Assembly: GCF_003573695.1 (NCBI RefSeq)
Contig: NC_039361.1
Coordinates: 95,668,279 to 95,732,278, forward strand
Direction of reading: 5' to 3'
Source: Papaver somniferum
Lineage: Eukaryota; Streptophyta; Magnoliopsida; Ranunculales; Papaveraceae
DNA: 64,000 bases
Shown here: positions 31,467-44,955 of the stretch, one piece after another
Position numbering within the stretch: the stretch's first letter is position 1
Layout: every line of letters starts with the position of its first letter
Made by a program: the position numbers and the translations under genes
The notes under the pieces: generated by a model
Seen by the model: only the letters and a program-made list of their open reading frames with translations
Database searches by the model: none
Told to the model about the DNA's origin: nothing

Positions 31467-32423
31467 TAGAAGTATACAAGACACAATTGAAGCAAAATCA
31501 TATTAATTTAAAAGAATCATTTCATGAACATTTTAACCATGGTTTGCAAAGCTTGCATTCCTTAATTTATAAATGTATTTGTTCATGAGTATGAAATCAT
31601 ACTTAACCAATTAGTTTGCAAACGGGTACGCGAACTTGAATTCCGGACATTGGTCACAAGCTGACAGTTTACAAACGGGTACACAAACTTTAGCTCCAAA
31701 CCGAATTTAGGTGAAACTGTTTGCAAACGGGTATGCAAATTCGGTTCCCGGACTTCAACAGTTAAATCAGTTTGCGAATGGGTATGAAAACTTAAGTATC
31801 CTGACTTAAAACATTTGAATAAGTTTGTGAATGGGTATGCAAACTTCCGGTCCTGAATTCCGTCAAAACAGTTCGTACACTAAGTACACAAACCGTAATG
31901 TATCCAGACATGGGTTTTAGATCTTAACTCCCATTTCAATCATTGAAACATTCTTAGAAGATGGCAATAGCTGTCTCACACAAACTATTATCTTATAAGC
32001 AATTTTTAAGTGATCGAATGATCAATACGAAACATTCCGAGCCTACATTAAATGACTGTCTCACAAAAATCATGTAAGATGTTACCAGGTGATCTTCACA
32101 TGATCATATTTTGACTTTCGTCAAGAATAATGATGAACATGGTTAAAGTCTATAAAGTTATACAACTTTTGTCTCAATAGGAGATATAATAGAATAGACT
32201 TCTGAGTGATAAATGAGTTCAAGTCTCCACATACCTTTTGTTGATGAAGTTCCACAAGCTCCCCTTAGTAGTTCTTCGTCTTCAATCGATGAACGCCGTG
32301 AAGTCTAAAGCTTAATTACATATTATATCCTAATCCGAGACATAGCTATAAGTAGACTAGAAATCAAGACTTATAGTTTTCCCAAGTAAACTTGATAAAC
32401 AAGCTTGAGATATCAGCGCTTGC
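31467..32423 (-). mobile_element. Copia-type LTR fragment (minus)
   Basis: A diverged inverted copy of the first part of the LTR at 32424-34637. The arms start at GCAAGCG and share TGATATCTCAAGCTTGTTT, AAAACTATAAGTCTTGATTT, GGCGTTCATC..TGAAGACGA, TTTCAATGATTGAAATG and TGCAA.CTTTGCAAACC. Its outer end is cut by the CACTA end at 31466. Apparent proteins inside are not supported. Confidence 0.7.
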
Positions 32424-34637
32424 TGTTAGAGCATTTCTCGGTCGAAATTGCAAGCGTTGATATCTCAAGCTTGTTTGTCAAGTTTAGTTGCGAAAACTAT
32501 AAGTCTTGATTTCTAGTTTACTTATAGCTAAGTCTCGGACTAGGATAGTAAGTGTAGTTGAACTCTAGACTCCACGGCGTTCATCAATTGAAGACGAAAA
32601 ACTACTCAAGGAACTTTTGAAACTTCATCGACAAAGAGTTATGTGGATACTTGACAAAAATCTATCTATTATATCTTCTATTTTGAGATAAAAGTCGTAT
32701 TGCTATATAGACTTCGATTATACACATTTTCTATTTCGATCCGAGTTATCTCGCTTATCTAAATTCTCGAAATATGTGTTGGTAAGCTTTTCGCTTTGGC
32801 AAATTTCATATTTACTCGTGACGAAAGTCATGTTGATTATTTCAATAACTTGAAAATCGCTTTAATGAAAAATAGTTTGTGAATAACAACTATATAACAT
32901 CCTCTAAGAAAGTTTCAATGATTGAAATGAGAGTTCAGAACATGTAACCATCTTTGGATTTAAACATATTTTGTTCTCACATTTGTGTAAAAGTCCAAAA
33001 CCCGGAACCCAAAGTATGCGTACCCGTACGCGTACTGGCGGTTGTTGGAAATCCAGGTGAATATGCGTACTCGTATGCATACTGGCGGAAAGTTCACGTC
33101 CATGAATTTCTGCTGGAGTTTGGAAGTGAAAAACAAACTCAATCCGGTTACTTAAGTATGCGTACCCGTTTGCATACTTAGGTAGTTTACTTTCTATAAT
33201 CGGTTTGTTCATGAACTAAAACATTTATATAATAAGGAATGCAATCTTTGCAAACCGTGGTTAAAATTTTCATGAATCGATTCGAGTGAATCAAAACCGA
33301 TTGTGCTTCAATTGTATCTTGTATACTTCTATAAGATCTAAGAAATTGAACAACTCTCTAACTAGTTCATTTGAGTCATTTGAACTAGTTATGGTGAAGA
33401 TGAATAAGGTTGATATGAAGGTGCTCATATGGCTAACCATTAGTTAATTATTGTTGAACCAACTAATTGTACACGTTTAGGTACGGTTACCCAAACCTAA
33501 ATGAAGTTACATTTCATTTATGTATAACAAGCTAAGTTCGATCCAATAGTTGAAAGATATTATCTTGAGTCTAATCAGGTTTTTATCTGACTGTGAATAT
33601 TGAGTGCTTTGTTACCAAGGAGACTTAGATTGCAAACCCTGATTTCGAGACTATATAAAGGAGAATTCTAGCAACTGGGAAACCTAATCCCCATACCTCA
33701 TGTGTGATACTAGTTTCATAAACTAGATTCGATTCTCCTTTAACCTTAGGTTTTTCACGAAACCCTGTAGGTTAACGACTTGAATACTTCATTGGGATTG
33801 TGAAGCCAAATCCAATTATTTTCTCTGTAGTTGCGCGATCTGATCTTGTTGTTTCTTTCGTGTTTGAGTACAATCGTAAGATTGGCTAGAGATTTATATC
33901 TCCGATAGCCAAGATAGAAAAGTAGTCACAAACACCTTCGTCTCATCGTTTGTGATTCCACAATATCTTCTTCCGTTAATCGATTAAGATTATTGTGAGG
34001 TGATTGATAATTCTAGGTTGTTCTTCGGGAATATAAGTCCGGATTATCAATTGGTTCATGTTCACCTTGATTTATCAAAAGACGGAACAAAACTCGTAGG
34101 TATTTCTGTGGGAGACAGATTTATCTATTCCTATATACTTTTGTGTGAGACAAATATGTTTATCAAGTCTTCGACTTTGGGTCGTAGCAACTCTTAGTTG
34201 TGTGTGAGATCAGCTAAGGGAATCAAGTGCGCAGAATCCGGCGTGGTTCAAGAGGCGTAAGGAATGCAACTGTACCTTGATCAGTGTGAGATTGGTTAGG
34301 GATCAACTACATTCCAGTCCGAAGTTAACTTGGACTAGGCTAGTGTCTGTAGCGGCTTAATACATTGTGGTGTTCAAATCTAAACTAGGTCCCGGGGTTT
34401 CTCTGCATTTGCGGTTTCCTCGTTAACAAAACTTCTGGTGTCTATGTTATTTATCTTCCGCATTATATTTTGTTATATAATTGAATTATCACAGGTTGTG
34501 CGTTGAATCGATCAATTGGTAAATCCAATCTTTAGTTGTTGATTGAAATTTATTGATCCTCGAACGTTGGTCTTTGGTACCATTCAAGTTATTTCTCTTA
34601 TATTCAATCGGGCTCGCAAATTCCTATATACACAACA
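32424..34637 (+). mobile_element. Copia-type LTR (plus)
   Basis: Starts TGTTAGAGCAT and ends ..ATATACACAACA (TG..CA), about 2.2 kb. The 3' part has the family's usual string: CTGTAGCGGCTTAATACA, TGCATTTGCGGTTTCCTCG, AGGTTGTGCGTTGAATCGAT. No primer site or coding region follows, so it is a solo or rearranged LTR. Confidence 0.75.
33652..33660 (+). promoter_or_regulatory. TATA box inside the Copia LTR
   Basis: TATATAAAG about two thirds of the way before the LTR end, a plausible U3/R promoter. Confidence 0.5.
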
Positions 34638-37156
34638 AGATTTTGTTAACAAGGAAACCACAAATGCAGAAAAACCACAGGTTCTAATACAGAATTGAAT
34701 ACTCTCAGAATTAAGCCGCTATACAAAATCTAAACCAACTTCGTATAGTTGAGACCAAGCAACTAACCCTAGTTCACTTAGTTTACTCAGTATCCCTGTG
34801 CTTCCGACTTCGATGAGTGCACGCGCTGGAACAATTCCTTTGGATCATATTCCAAACATTAAAGGAACAACAAATCTGTTTGGTAACAACTCTATTGATT
34901 TTTTAAGATAAGATATCTCAAGTCATATGCAAAGGCTCTTCCGTTTAATCTAATAAACTCCTTTGCCTGGTTAGATCAATCTATCCAACAATTACTGAAG
35001 TAGTAGAGTTTAGATTCACACTTAATCCAAATATATCTCAAAGAGATATATCGTGAATGTCGATATCACGCAGATAATCAATCGAATAAATATGATTCTA
35101 GTTGGATCCCAGACGATCAAGGTTTGTGCAACACAAAGATATGAGAAACCAATAAGAAATCTTCTTCTTCTTCAAATATTCTTTAATCTTCAATTAAACC
35201 TGAACAACACCACTTGAATCTCTTGTGATCAATCACTCACAGAATGGAGTATGTTAACAATGGATTATCACAAGATGTCTTTAGATCTACAAACAGTTCT
35301 AAATACCCGTTGATACTTCGATCTAGTTTGAGTGAATCTTATATATCAGAAGAGAAGATTATCAAGAATAAACAAACTAGGTGCAATCAAAGTTTCAATA
35401 ATCGTTAGTCAATCAAATCAATCAAAAACTAATAACACTGCAATTATCTATTTTCCCACCAACGGTACTCGTAGAGCTTCTTGATCCCACAAAAGTCTTT
35501 AAACGGGCGGTCGTAAGAGACATCTCCTAATTAGGGTACTTTCTTCTCCAATTAGATGACTCCACCAAAAAGAACAAAAATATGAAGTTTTCCTGGCTCT
35601 TAGGATGGTTTTCTAGTAATGCAAACTTAGGTATTTATAGACCATGGATGTTTGGAAACCAAGGAATTTCCAAAACCGAAAGTATTCTCAAGATATGCAA
35701 TAAATGCCCATTCGGTTTTCATAATCCCAGTAAATACTTTGTCCAATATTTCCCGAAATCTCTCAATAGAAAATCTCCAATTAATAAATGCACATTACTA
35801 ATTTTTATTCTCTAGAAATATGAATTTAATTATTAGTAATTAAAGCATATAAAACTAATAACCTTAATTAAAAGATTCTTAATTTATTGCGGAACAGGAT
35901 CTCCTTGAGCACTAAGGAATATCTTTGAACTATAAAAGATAAGAGTTATTGTACGTGTTCAAAGAATGTTGACATATCTTCTTTGTAATCCTCTTTCATA
36001 TTTACAATCTTGGAACCGATTATACCACACTTCCAAACAAGTTTAGAATTAGTTCATCTGTATCCCAAGACAATTATGTGATTGATCAAACATCAACATC
36101 CATGGGTTCAATCAGTTCTACCAATCATTAGGATCGGTTATAACCTAATATGGAACACTTGTGATCGGTCACACAAGTTACCAGGACTGGTTACATCATT
36201 TACCAGGATCGGTTACATCAATTACCAGGATTGGTTACTATATACATATGGTATTTCTTATGATGGGTCACACCAGTCACTAGGATCGGTTACACCAATT
36301 ACCAGGATCGGTTTCACCAACCGGTTACACCAATTACAATGATCGATTACACAACTTCTCTGTGATCGGTCGCACCAATTACTAGGATCGGTCATACCAA
36401 TTACAAATACCGATCATACCATCTCAGATGATTACTTAGGATCGGTTACACTAATTAATCAAAAATAGTCATACCAAATCATAAGTCAGGCATTATGATT
36501 AGTTGTACCAAGATACATAACAAATTTACGATCGGTTCTACCATCTTACACATATTGGTAATCCAAAGATTTGCAATGAATTGCGGTACCAATAAGCCTA
36601 GTGATATCCCTTTCGATTCATAAAACAAGTTCAGGAGTGTACATCCTTTAAACAAATGTAAAACATTGTTTCCTATGATGAAATCTTCACCTTTACCCAT
36701 ACACATAATCATAACATCATTCATAAGATTATGATGATGTCATATCTACGAAGTTCAAAAGATAAGCGTTATACTTCGTAGTCTAATTCCCTAATGCTAG
36801 TATCATATGATCATGTCTCAATACTAGAGTCATATATCCATACACAGCTTCGCAGTTATGTTTTCAATATAGCACGACTTGAAAGGTACGTTAGGAATGA
36901 AACAGTTCAAGTCAATATTACTAACCTCAAGAGGAAGGATGATGTCGTCGTTGTAGCTCGTTACTTCTTCACGTTCTTCAGGTCTGCGAATAATATTTGT
37001 ATGTCTCAACATTCCAAGACTTTCTAGTCTAACCTGAACGAAGTTGTCTCTAGTACATAATCAAGTGACTCTTAGATGAGTTTTGACTCACTAAAATATG
37101 ACAACCAAACTTGACATACCAATGCTTGGTGGGTTCAACCGAGCTATGCTCTAACA
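34638..37156 (-). mobile_element. Copia-type LTR (minus), related subfamily
   Basis: Read on the minus strand from 37156: TGTTAGAGCATAGCTCGG..TGAACCCACCAAGCATTGGT, closely like the LTRs at 55715 and 60658. It ends TTTCCTTGTTAACAAAATCTT where it meets the plus LTR tail to tail at 34637/34638. No polypurine tract lies outside its start. It carries the unoccupied form of the hAT target site (36591-36598). Confidence 0.75.
36100..36460. repeat. minisatellite within the Copia LTR
   Basis: More than ten diverged copies of a 20-25 base unit around ACCAGGATCGGTTACACC, with variants GATCGGTCATACC and CCGATCATACC. Traces of the unit occur at 59840-60060. Confidence 0.8.
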
Positions 37157-38092
37157 AGCTTGTTACACACAAATGAAATACACTACTATCCGTCTTAATT
37201 GCCTTCACCACTCTCTGGCATTAATAGCTTATCTTCTAGTTGTTATGCGTCTTGAGAAGTTATATGACTCCGTCAGATCCAGAGTAGTGGTCCACAGTGT
37301 CTGCATTTGACATCCATCATGCCTAACGAACGGTGTACCTCAGAATGTGATGTTATATCGTAAAATTGATTATTAGATCAGGGTACGTTACTGGTCCTCG
37401 TGCCCTCTTCATCTAAAGGATTATCCTCATCCGTGGTTTCTCTGCCCATCTATAAAAAGTGAATGCTTAGTATAGTTAATTCAGCACTAATGTATACATG
37501 TTTATTGAAAGATGGTTAACTGTAATCCTTGTTGTGTAATAGAATTATGGAAATACTAAAACATCGAATTCTTACATTTCATATAGAATCCCATTGTTTA
37601 ATTCAGCACCAATGTATATATGTTTATTGAAAGATGGTTAACTGTAATCCTTCTTGTGTAATAATAGAATTATGGAAACACTAAAATAGTGAATTCTTAC
37701 ATTTGAAATAGAAGCCCATTGTTTATGCCTGGATAAGCGGTACCATTTGGTGACTTTTTCATTGTTGAGTACTGTATATTGATTCCACTTCATGGCATCA
37801 AGAAACTCCTACTTCTGTGCAATGTTCGTCGATAGTGTTGGCGAGTTTGAACTGCTTCCAGACTCTGTATTTGAAAATCACAAATGTTAATTCAGTTTCA
37901 CAATATTCTTGAGTGCTTCACATTCGATAAACCTAAATTAAAATACATCTTTACCCATTAAAATTTATAATACAAAGAATGTATCGTAACAGTCACATTT
38001 GCGCGCTTGTAGATGTTGGCTCCCTGCTGCTCAGACTCTTTCAGAACAATGAATCTTGTAAGATAGTAGAACAATACAATTTTATGCGAAGA
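37157..38092. other. intergenic with a 122-bp tandem duplication
   Basis: TAATTCAGCAC.AATGTATA starts at 37477 and 37599; the two 122-bp copies run to about 37722. No gene seen. Confidence 0.65.
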
Positions 38093-40152
38093 AAGTTTAG
38101 ATCACCTAAGGGGGTAATGTTACCATTTTAGCTCACATGTATACCTATAAGACATCATATGTATAGTCGTTTAATGAATTAGAGGTGGCCATACGATACT
38201 GTCACCTACTTGTTGGATTGTCATAGTCCAACTGGGATATGGGTGAAAGGAGAAATATCTCTCACCAAGAATTGTGAATTTGTTTACGTAATATATGCCA
38301 CTAACACATGGCAAGGGATTGACTTTCCATAAGTTCGGGATACGGTTCCTGAAATTAAGAGTTGCAGTTCACCATAGTCATATTAAGCAAGAGATGTGAT
38401 CCACATTTCAACCAAGATATTTCCTGGCAGACAAAGGGAAACCAATGGCATATATCTAAAGTAAAAATTTCAAGAAAATGCTCTCTTACCAGAACTTCAG
38501 CCTATGAAAGAGCAATAGTTCACCATTATGTCAAACTTCGCTATTATCTCCCCTCAAAGTGCTTTGGATTTTCCTCTTGTTGCGCGCCATTGCCAAACTG
38601 GAAGGCCACATAAAGTTCTCCATCACCCTAGAAGTTAACAAATATCTAGACACCTTTTAGCATAGTTTCATTCTTCATAGTTTCACAGAGATGTTTAATC
38701 TATAATAATACAACAGTTGTAGGGGTACTTCTTAGATTACACAACTTGAAAGACAATTCAATTATTCAAATCGAAGTTCTTATATGCTTATTCAATCCAT
38801 GTTAGATATAACCCTGAGAAACATAAAATAACAATGATCTAATGCTTCAGAAACTCTTCCTACCATGAAAATGTACTACTATCAGGCTCATCTTTTGAAG
38901 ATAATGAATCTTCAACAGATTATGATTCTGATTTCATATCTTCTCTAAGGTTACCACTTCTCTCAATTGAGAAATACTTTTCTTCAAAGCTTGAAATTAT
39001 TAGTTGTCTTAAGACATAAAAATTATGAATGTTTTTTCCATTGTGATTTTAGAAACAGAGGATGTTATTCTTTCTACAACGAAAAGATGATGAAGTTGAA
39101 GCATTTGGGAGAATAAACACTCTTGCATTCATCGTTATTCTATAAAAATGCTCGACCTAAAACACCATCATTATTCTATAAAAATGCTCGACCTAAAAAC
39201 TGCAGTACAGAAAACCCAAATTTTCCTTAATTTTCAATTAGCAAATACACCGAAAATCAAATTAAACATAAACAGGGAAAAAAATCTTCCTTAACATGAT
39301 GTTCATCACCAAATGCGAGAAAGTTGACAATTTATTTCTGGTCTATTAATCAATTCATAATACCCAAGCATAAGAACACAAAACTAATATACTACTTCAC
39401 ACCAAATTGTAATTCTTGCATTAAGTGTAGAAGGTGATAAATCCCCAAAAATAAGAAAACCAAGATTAACATTAATACTTAACAGGAAAAAGAAAAATCA
39501 GTGATCAAAAAATGCAAACTACTACAATTGATATTGAATTAAGTGTCCATAAACTTAGATCTAACCTGCGCGAGAAGGTAACCTCAGCCCAAAGAAGATT
39601 GAATTGATTAATATTTTTTTGAGTTAGAATCTCTTTATATTTTCCTAACATATAATATTGAGAAACCATGGATGATTTTATTGCCATTATTGATGGAATC
39701 AGAGTTATAAATTAAATATAAGAACAGTGCAATGAGATTCAAAAGATTTGAAATAAAAAAGAAAAATTGTGAATTACATATCTAGGCTTACCTGGTTGAT
39801 TCATCAAAACTAAATACCCAAAATTATGAGAAATATATCTTAATCCGTCTGGGTGTAGCGAAAGATGAATGGCTGTGAAACAGGGTATGACTATTCAAAG
39901 TAGCGGAACTTTGATTCCTTGGGTGCATTTTTTTCTTAGCATTGGGTAAGGGAGGAGTAATGGGGCTAGAAGTTACTATTCAAAGTCAAACATGCAAACG
40001 GATGATCGAGTGGGGATAAAAGGAAGGGAGGAAACCTGGTAAAATCTGGACCATTCTTTATGTCCCCAAAATATATATTAAATCTGGACCGTTCTTTATG
40101 TATCTGAATTGTAGATAACCGTCGATGTGGAAAACACCATTGTCCGTTCTTT
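38093..40152. repeat. 2.06-kb tandem duplication, copy 1
   Basis: Begins AAGTTTAGATCACCTAAGGG at 38093, and the same start recurs at 40153. Non-coding by my reading. It contains a small internal tandem repeat (TTATTCTATAAAAATGCTCG, twice, at about 39140-39200) that is also present in copy 2. Confidence 0.85.
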
Positions 40153-42056
40153 AAGTTTAGATCACCTAAGGGGGTAATGTTCCCATTTTATCTCACATGT
40201 ATACCTATAATACATCATATGTATAGTCGTTTAATGAATTAGAGGTGGTCATACGATCATGTCAGCCACTTGTTGGATTGTCAGAGTCCAACTGGGGTAT
40301 GGGTGCAAGGAGAAATATCTCTCACCAAGAATTGTGAATTTTTTTAGGGAATATATGCCACTAACACATGGCAAGGGATTGACTTTCCAGAAGTTCGGGA
40401 TAAGGTTCCTGAAATCAAGAGTTACAGTTCACCATTAAGTCATATTAAACAAGAGATGTAATCCACATTGCAACCAAGATACTTCTTGGCAGACAAAGGG
40501 AAACCAATGGTATATATCTAAAGTAAAAATTTCAAGAAAATGCTCTCTTACCAGAACTTCAGCCTGCGAAAGAGAAGTAGTTCACCATTATGTCAAACTT
40601 CGCTATTAGCTCCCCTCAAAGTGATTTGGATTTTCCCCTTGTTGCGCGCCATTACCAAACTGGAAGGCCACATAAAAGTTCTCCATCACCCTAGAAGTTA
40701 ACAAATATCTATACATCTTTTAGCATAGTTTCATTCTTCATAGTTTCACAGAGATATTTAATCTATAATAATACAACAGTTGTAAGGGTACTTCTTAGAT
40801 TACATAATTTGAAAGACAATTCAATTCTCAAATCGAAGTTCGTATATGCTTATTTAATCCATGTTAGATATAACCCTGAGAAACATAAAATAACAATAAT
40901 CTAATGCTTCAGAAACTCTTCCTACCATGTGTACTACTATCAGGCTCATCTTTGAAGATAATGAATCTTCAATAGATTATGGTTTTGATTTCATATCTGC
41001 TTTAAGGTTACCACTTCTCTCAATTGAGAAATACTTTTCTTCAAAGTTTGAAATTATTAGTTGTCTTAAGACATAAAAATTATGAATGTTTTTTCCATTG
41101 TGATTTTAGAAGCAGAGGATGTTATTCTTTCTACAACGAAAAGATGATGAAGTTGAAGCATTTGGGAGAATAAACACTCTTGCATTCATCGTTATTCTAT
41201 AAAAATGCTCGACCTAAAACACCATTATTATTCTATAAAAATGCTCGACCTAAAAACTACAGTACAGAAAACCCAAATTTAATTTTTAATTAGAAAATAC
41301 ACCGAAAATTAAATTAAACATAAACAGGGAAAAAACTCTGCCTTAACATGATCTTCATCACCAAATGCGAGATAGTTGACAATTTATTTCTGTTTTATTA
41401 ATCAATTCATAATACCCAAGCATAAGAACACAAAACTAATACAAACCCAAATTGTAAACACAAAACTAATATACTATTTCACACCAAATTGTAATTCTTG
41501 CATTAGGTGTAGAAGGTGATAAGTCCCAAAAAATAAGCAAACCAAGATTAACATTAATACTTAATAGGAAAAAGAAAAATCAGTGATCAAAAAATGCAAA
41601 CTACTACAATTGATATTGAATTAAATGTCCACAAACTTAGATTTAACCTGCGCGAGAAGGTAACCTCAGCCCAAAGAAGATTGAATTGATTAATATTTTG
41701 TTGAGTTAGAATCTCTTTATATTTTCCTAACATATAAGATTGAGAAACCATGGATGATTTTATTTCCATTATTGATGGAATTGGAGTTATAAATTAAATA
41801 TAAGAACAATGCAATGGGATTCAAAAGGTTTAAAAAGAAAAATGAAAAATTATGAATTACATATCTAGGGCTTACCTCGTTGATTCATCAAAAGTAAATA
41901 CCCAAAATTGTGAGAAAGATATCTTAATCCGTCTGGGTGTAGCGAAAGATGAATGGTTGTGAAACAGGGTATGACTATTCAAAGTAGCGGAACTTTGATT
42001 CCTTGGGTGCGTTTTTTTCTTAGCATTGGGTAAGGGAAGAGTAATGAGGATAGTTA
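40153..42056. repeat. 2.06-kb tandem duplication, copy 2, left part
   Basis: Aligns along copy 1 with scattered substitutions and a few indels until it is interrupted at 42056 by the Athila element. It resumes at 53120. Confidence 0.85.
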
Positions 42057-43741
42057 TGTGGTTTTACAGATAGTGGTAAAAAGAGTGTCGTTTCTCAGAC
42101 TTGTGAAGGATTTTTTTTAGACTTAAATTCAAAACTAAAATAGAAAACACAATAAAAATTATGGCAAACTCAAACAAAGATGATATCAATATTAAAGAAA
42201 CACTGAGGCTAAGATTCCACTATTTTCCAAGTTCAAAGTGATTAAACCAATACTTATATTTATGCAATTTTCTCGTTTAATTTGATTCTAAAATATTGCA
42301 AAAAGTAGATTTTCAAAAGTAGTAATTGTAAATACCAAGTATGAAGCATCAAAAGTCTTAAAACTAAGAATTCTCCATCAAAATAGATCACAATCACTCA
42401 AATAAAAATCATATTCAATAATAGTTCAAGGAAAATAATCATATAATTATTGCAAATAAAAAGATAAAATATAATATACCACTTTTTGTTGGAAAAATAG
42501 CTTCCTCTATCGCCTCAGCAATGGGGTTTAGCTCCTCATATTAACCACTTGCTCAAAATACATGTTTGTTGCTCAAAAGTTGATTAAAAAGAAGAGAAGG
42601 TATAAAACAGCGTGTTTGTAACGGATATAATTGTTACGAACCACTGTTACAAAGTACCCTAACACAGAACTGTTGCGAACTCTGAATAATTTTTACAGAA
42701 ATTGTGACAAAGTGGTTGAATTTTGAAAGAAAATGCCACGGATTCTGCGACTGTCTCTTACTGTTGTTCTGTGTTCTTCTTCTTCCTCTCGCCTGTATCT
42801 CTGCAACTTGGTGTTTTTGTGCTCTGTTCTGTTCTAAACTTCCCCAAAGTGAACGTAAGTCTTCTATGAACTATCCCAACTCCTTTTATATCCCACAGGT
42901 CCATTCCACTTCAAGAAATCTTCGGCTCTTCTTATCTTCCCTCCACCTCAAGTCTCGGGATTTCTTTCCCTGCCAAGCTTCTCTATGTCTTCTGTTTTGT
43001 TGAAACTTCTTCTAAAGATAGCAGTAAATCTTGCAGAGTGCATATCCTTCCAATCTCACTACGTACCTTCCACAAATGCAACCAAAATTTCCCGTAATAT
43101 TAATCCTCCCTTGTTTTGACTAAAGTCCGTGTAAATTTCTTTTTATCGAGGCTCAAACACATGCGAACCCTGTTTTGAAATATCCATCCCAAACCAGTCG
43201 AAATCCATGAGAAAATCCGAGTAAAACTCTCCTTGTTTCCGTAAAATAGAAACCCATGATATTTGCCTCCCTGTTTCGACTAACACCGAGTTAACATCCC
43301 AAGTTTCTTGATTTAAACAAACATACCATGCCTGTTTACTCCATTCAAGTACGTACCAACGAATTTCTCCGATTGAATCTCTTCGGAAGTTGCCCAGAGA
43401 TTGAACCCTAAAATCTCCCGTAACTGGTTTTGTTTCCCACCAATTCTTGTTTTTTTTCAAATGAAGAATATGGTCGCCCCTATCCAGAGTAGGGGTGCGA
43501 TTAGCAGCTGCCTGGAAATGGGATGCCCCTTAGTAATTAGGTCACCCCTTATCCAAGGTGAGGGTCCGAATAGCAAATGTCCTCCCATGAACGCAAAAAA
43601 CACTTTTCGAGCCAATTTCGCCGCAAAATTTTATTTTTCCAAAAACACCTACAAAGACATAAAAAAATGAAATAAATACAAAATCGAGCACTAACAATAT
43701 ACATAATTCAGAACAAAATAGACACATAAATGCGTCTATCA
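42057..43741 (-). repeat. Athila 3' LTR
   Basis: In element orientation it starts TGATAGACGC at 43741 and ends ..AAAACCACA at 42057. It differs from the 5' LTR by a few dozen substitutions and small indels as counted roughly by eye. Open frames within it are present in both LTRs only because the LTRs are copies. Confidence 0.9.
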
Positions 43742-43756
43742 AATACCCCCAAACTT
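43742..43756 (-). promoter_or_regulatory. Athila polypurine tract
   Basis: The minus strand reads AAGTTTGGGGGTATT immediately before the 3' LTR start, the usual priming site for plus-strand DNA. Confidence 0.7.
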
Positions 43757-44955
43757 ATTATTTGCTAGTCCTCGAGCAAATCAAATGAAATAAAATCCTA
43801 ACTCACTGTCGCAGGCATCGTCGATTGCATTTAGCGTATGCAATAAGCCTTTAAACCCCTAGGTGTCTCTAGTGGCGTAGTGTTGTCTTCGGAGGGCTTA
43901 CCAGAGGTATACCCACAAAAGCTTTATACTCCAGACCCTATCTATCTACACAATAATTTGGAAGGCACTAAAGAATCTCCTTGGTTGGCATACTTATTGA
44001 CTACAAGAGGAAGTACCCTGATGCGAAATTCCAATTTTTGTACACGAGTTTGCACTCAAGCATACTAAAATTCATATGTAAGTGACAGAGCTCTACTTAG
44101 ATAGTGCACTATGGACATCAATATCCGGAGTCAAAACTAATCACATGGATAGATCAAGAAGATGGATATAGATAAAAACATAGATGGTTTTGATGTTTAC
44201 TAGGTGAACGGTGTTTCTCATATCTGTCTGAAGGACTCCGCCAAAATGAACCTATCCTAATGGACTGAGATACTATTCTGACTAATATCAACACACTGGC
44301 ATATACAAGGGAACCAGTGATTGATAATCCTAACTCTAGGTCAACACAACTGGCGTATACAAGGGTTCCAGTGGTCGACTTTATTGAATTTATTCCAGTT
44401 GGTCTGATGGTCTGGTCTCAGTTTCGCTTTTTTTTTTTTATCTCAATCACTCTAATTCACCCTAGCATTGGTAACAACTTGAATCGTGAGCCCCACCTAA
44501 TCACTTAGAGAAACATAGTTTAAAAACAAAACAAAATAAAAATAAAAATGAAAAGGACTCAACGAGATATGGTGAAACTATCATGTTATTTCTAACACCT
44601 GAGCTCTGTGCTTTTATGAATAGACTCTTTAGATGTTGCCATCTAGTCAGATTGGTTCCTCAACTCCTACAACCAAAATGCTTCCATCCACTTAGATTGG
44701 TTAGTGCCATCCTTAATAGGCATAAATTTCTAGGCTCTGGAGTTTAATTATGCAACTAAAAAGTAACAAAAAGTTCTACCCCACCCCCAAACTTAAATCT
44801 AACATTTTCCTTAATGTTTCTAATTAAAGAACAATACCAAAAATATAAGTAACATGAGGAAATAGTAAAGAGAGAAGTCGGAAAGATAGTACCTGGGTGA
44901 AGTGTAACCAAAAACCTACAAAAATAATATACAACATACAAAATTTCCTCGATGG
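43757..44955 (-). other. Athila 3' untranslated region, no gene recognised
   Basis: About 1.2 kb between integrase and polypurine tract. It contains two copies of CTGG.(C/G)TATACAAGGG..CCAGTG near 44300 and 44350. No envelope-like protein is seen. Confidence 0.5.

Noticed and set aside
39505..41769. A 60-residue frame conserved at 39505-39687 and 41587-41769
   Set aside because: It is conserved only because both lie in the 2.06-kb tandem duplication, and several changes are non-synonymous. No leader or family signal.
42704..43003. 99-residue Cys-rich frame, repeated at 52095-52382
   Set aside because: It lies within the Athila LTRs and appears twice because the LTRs are copies. It is antisense to the element and has no family resemblance.
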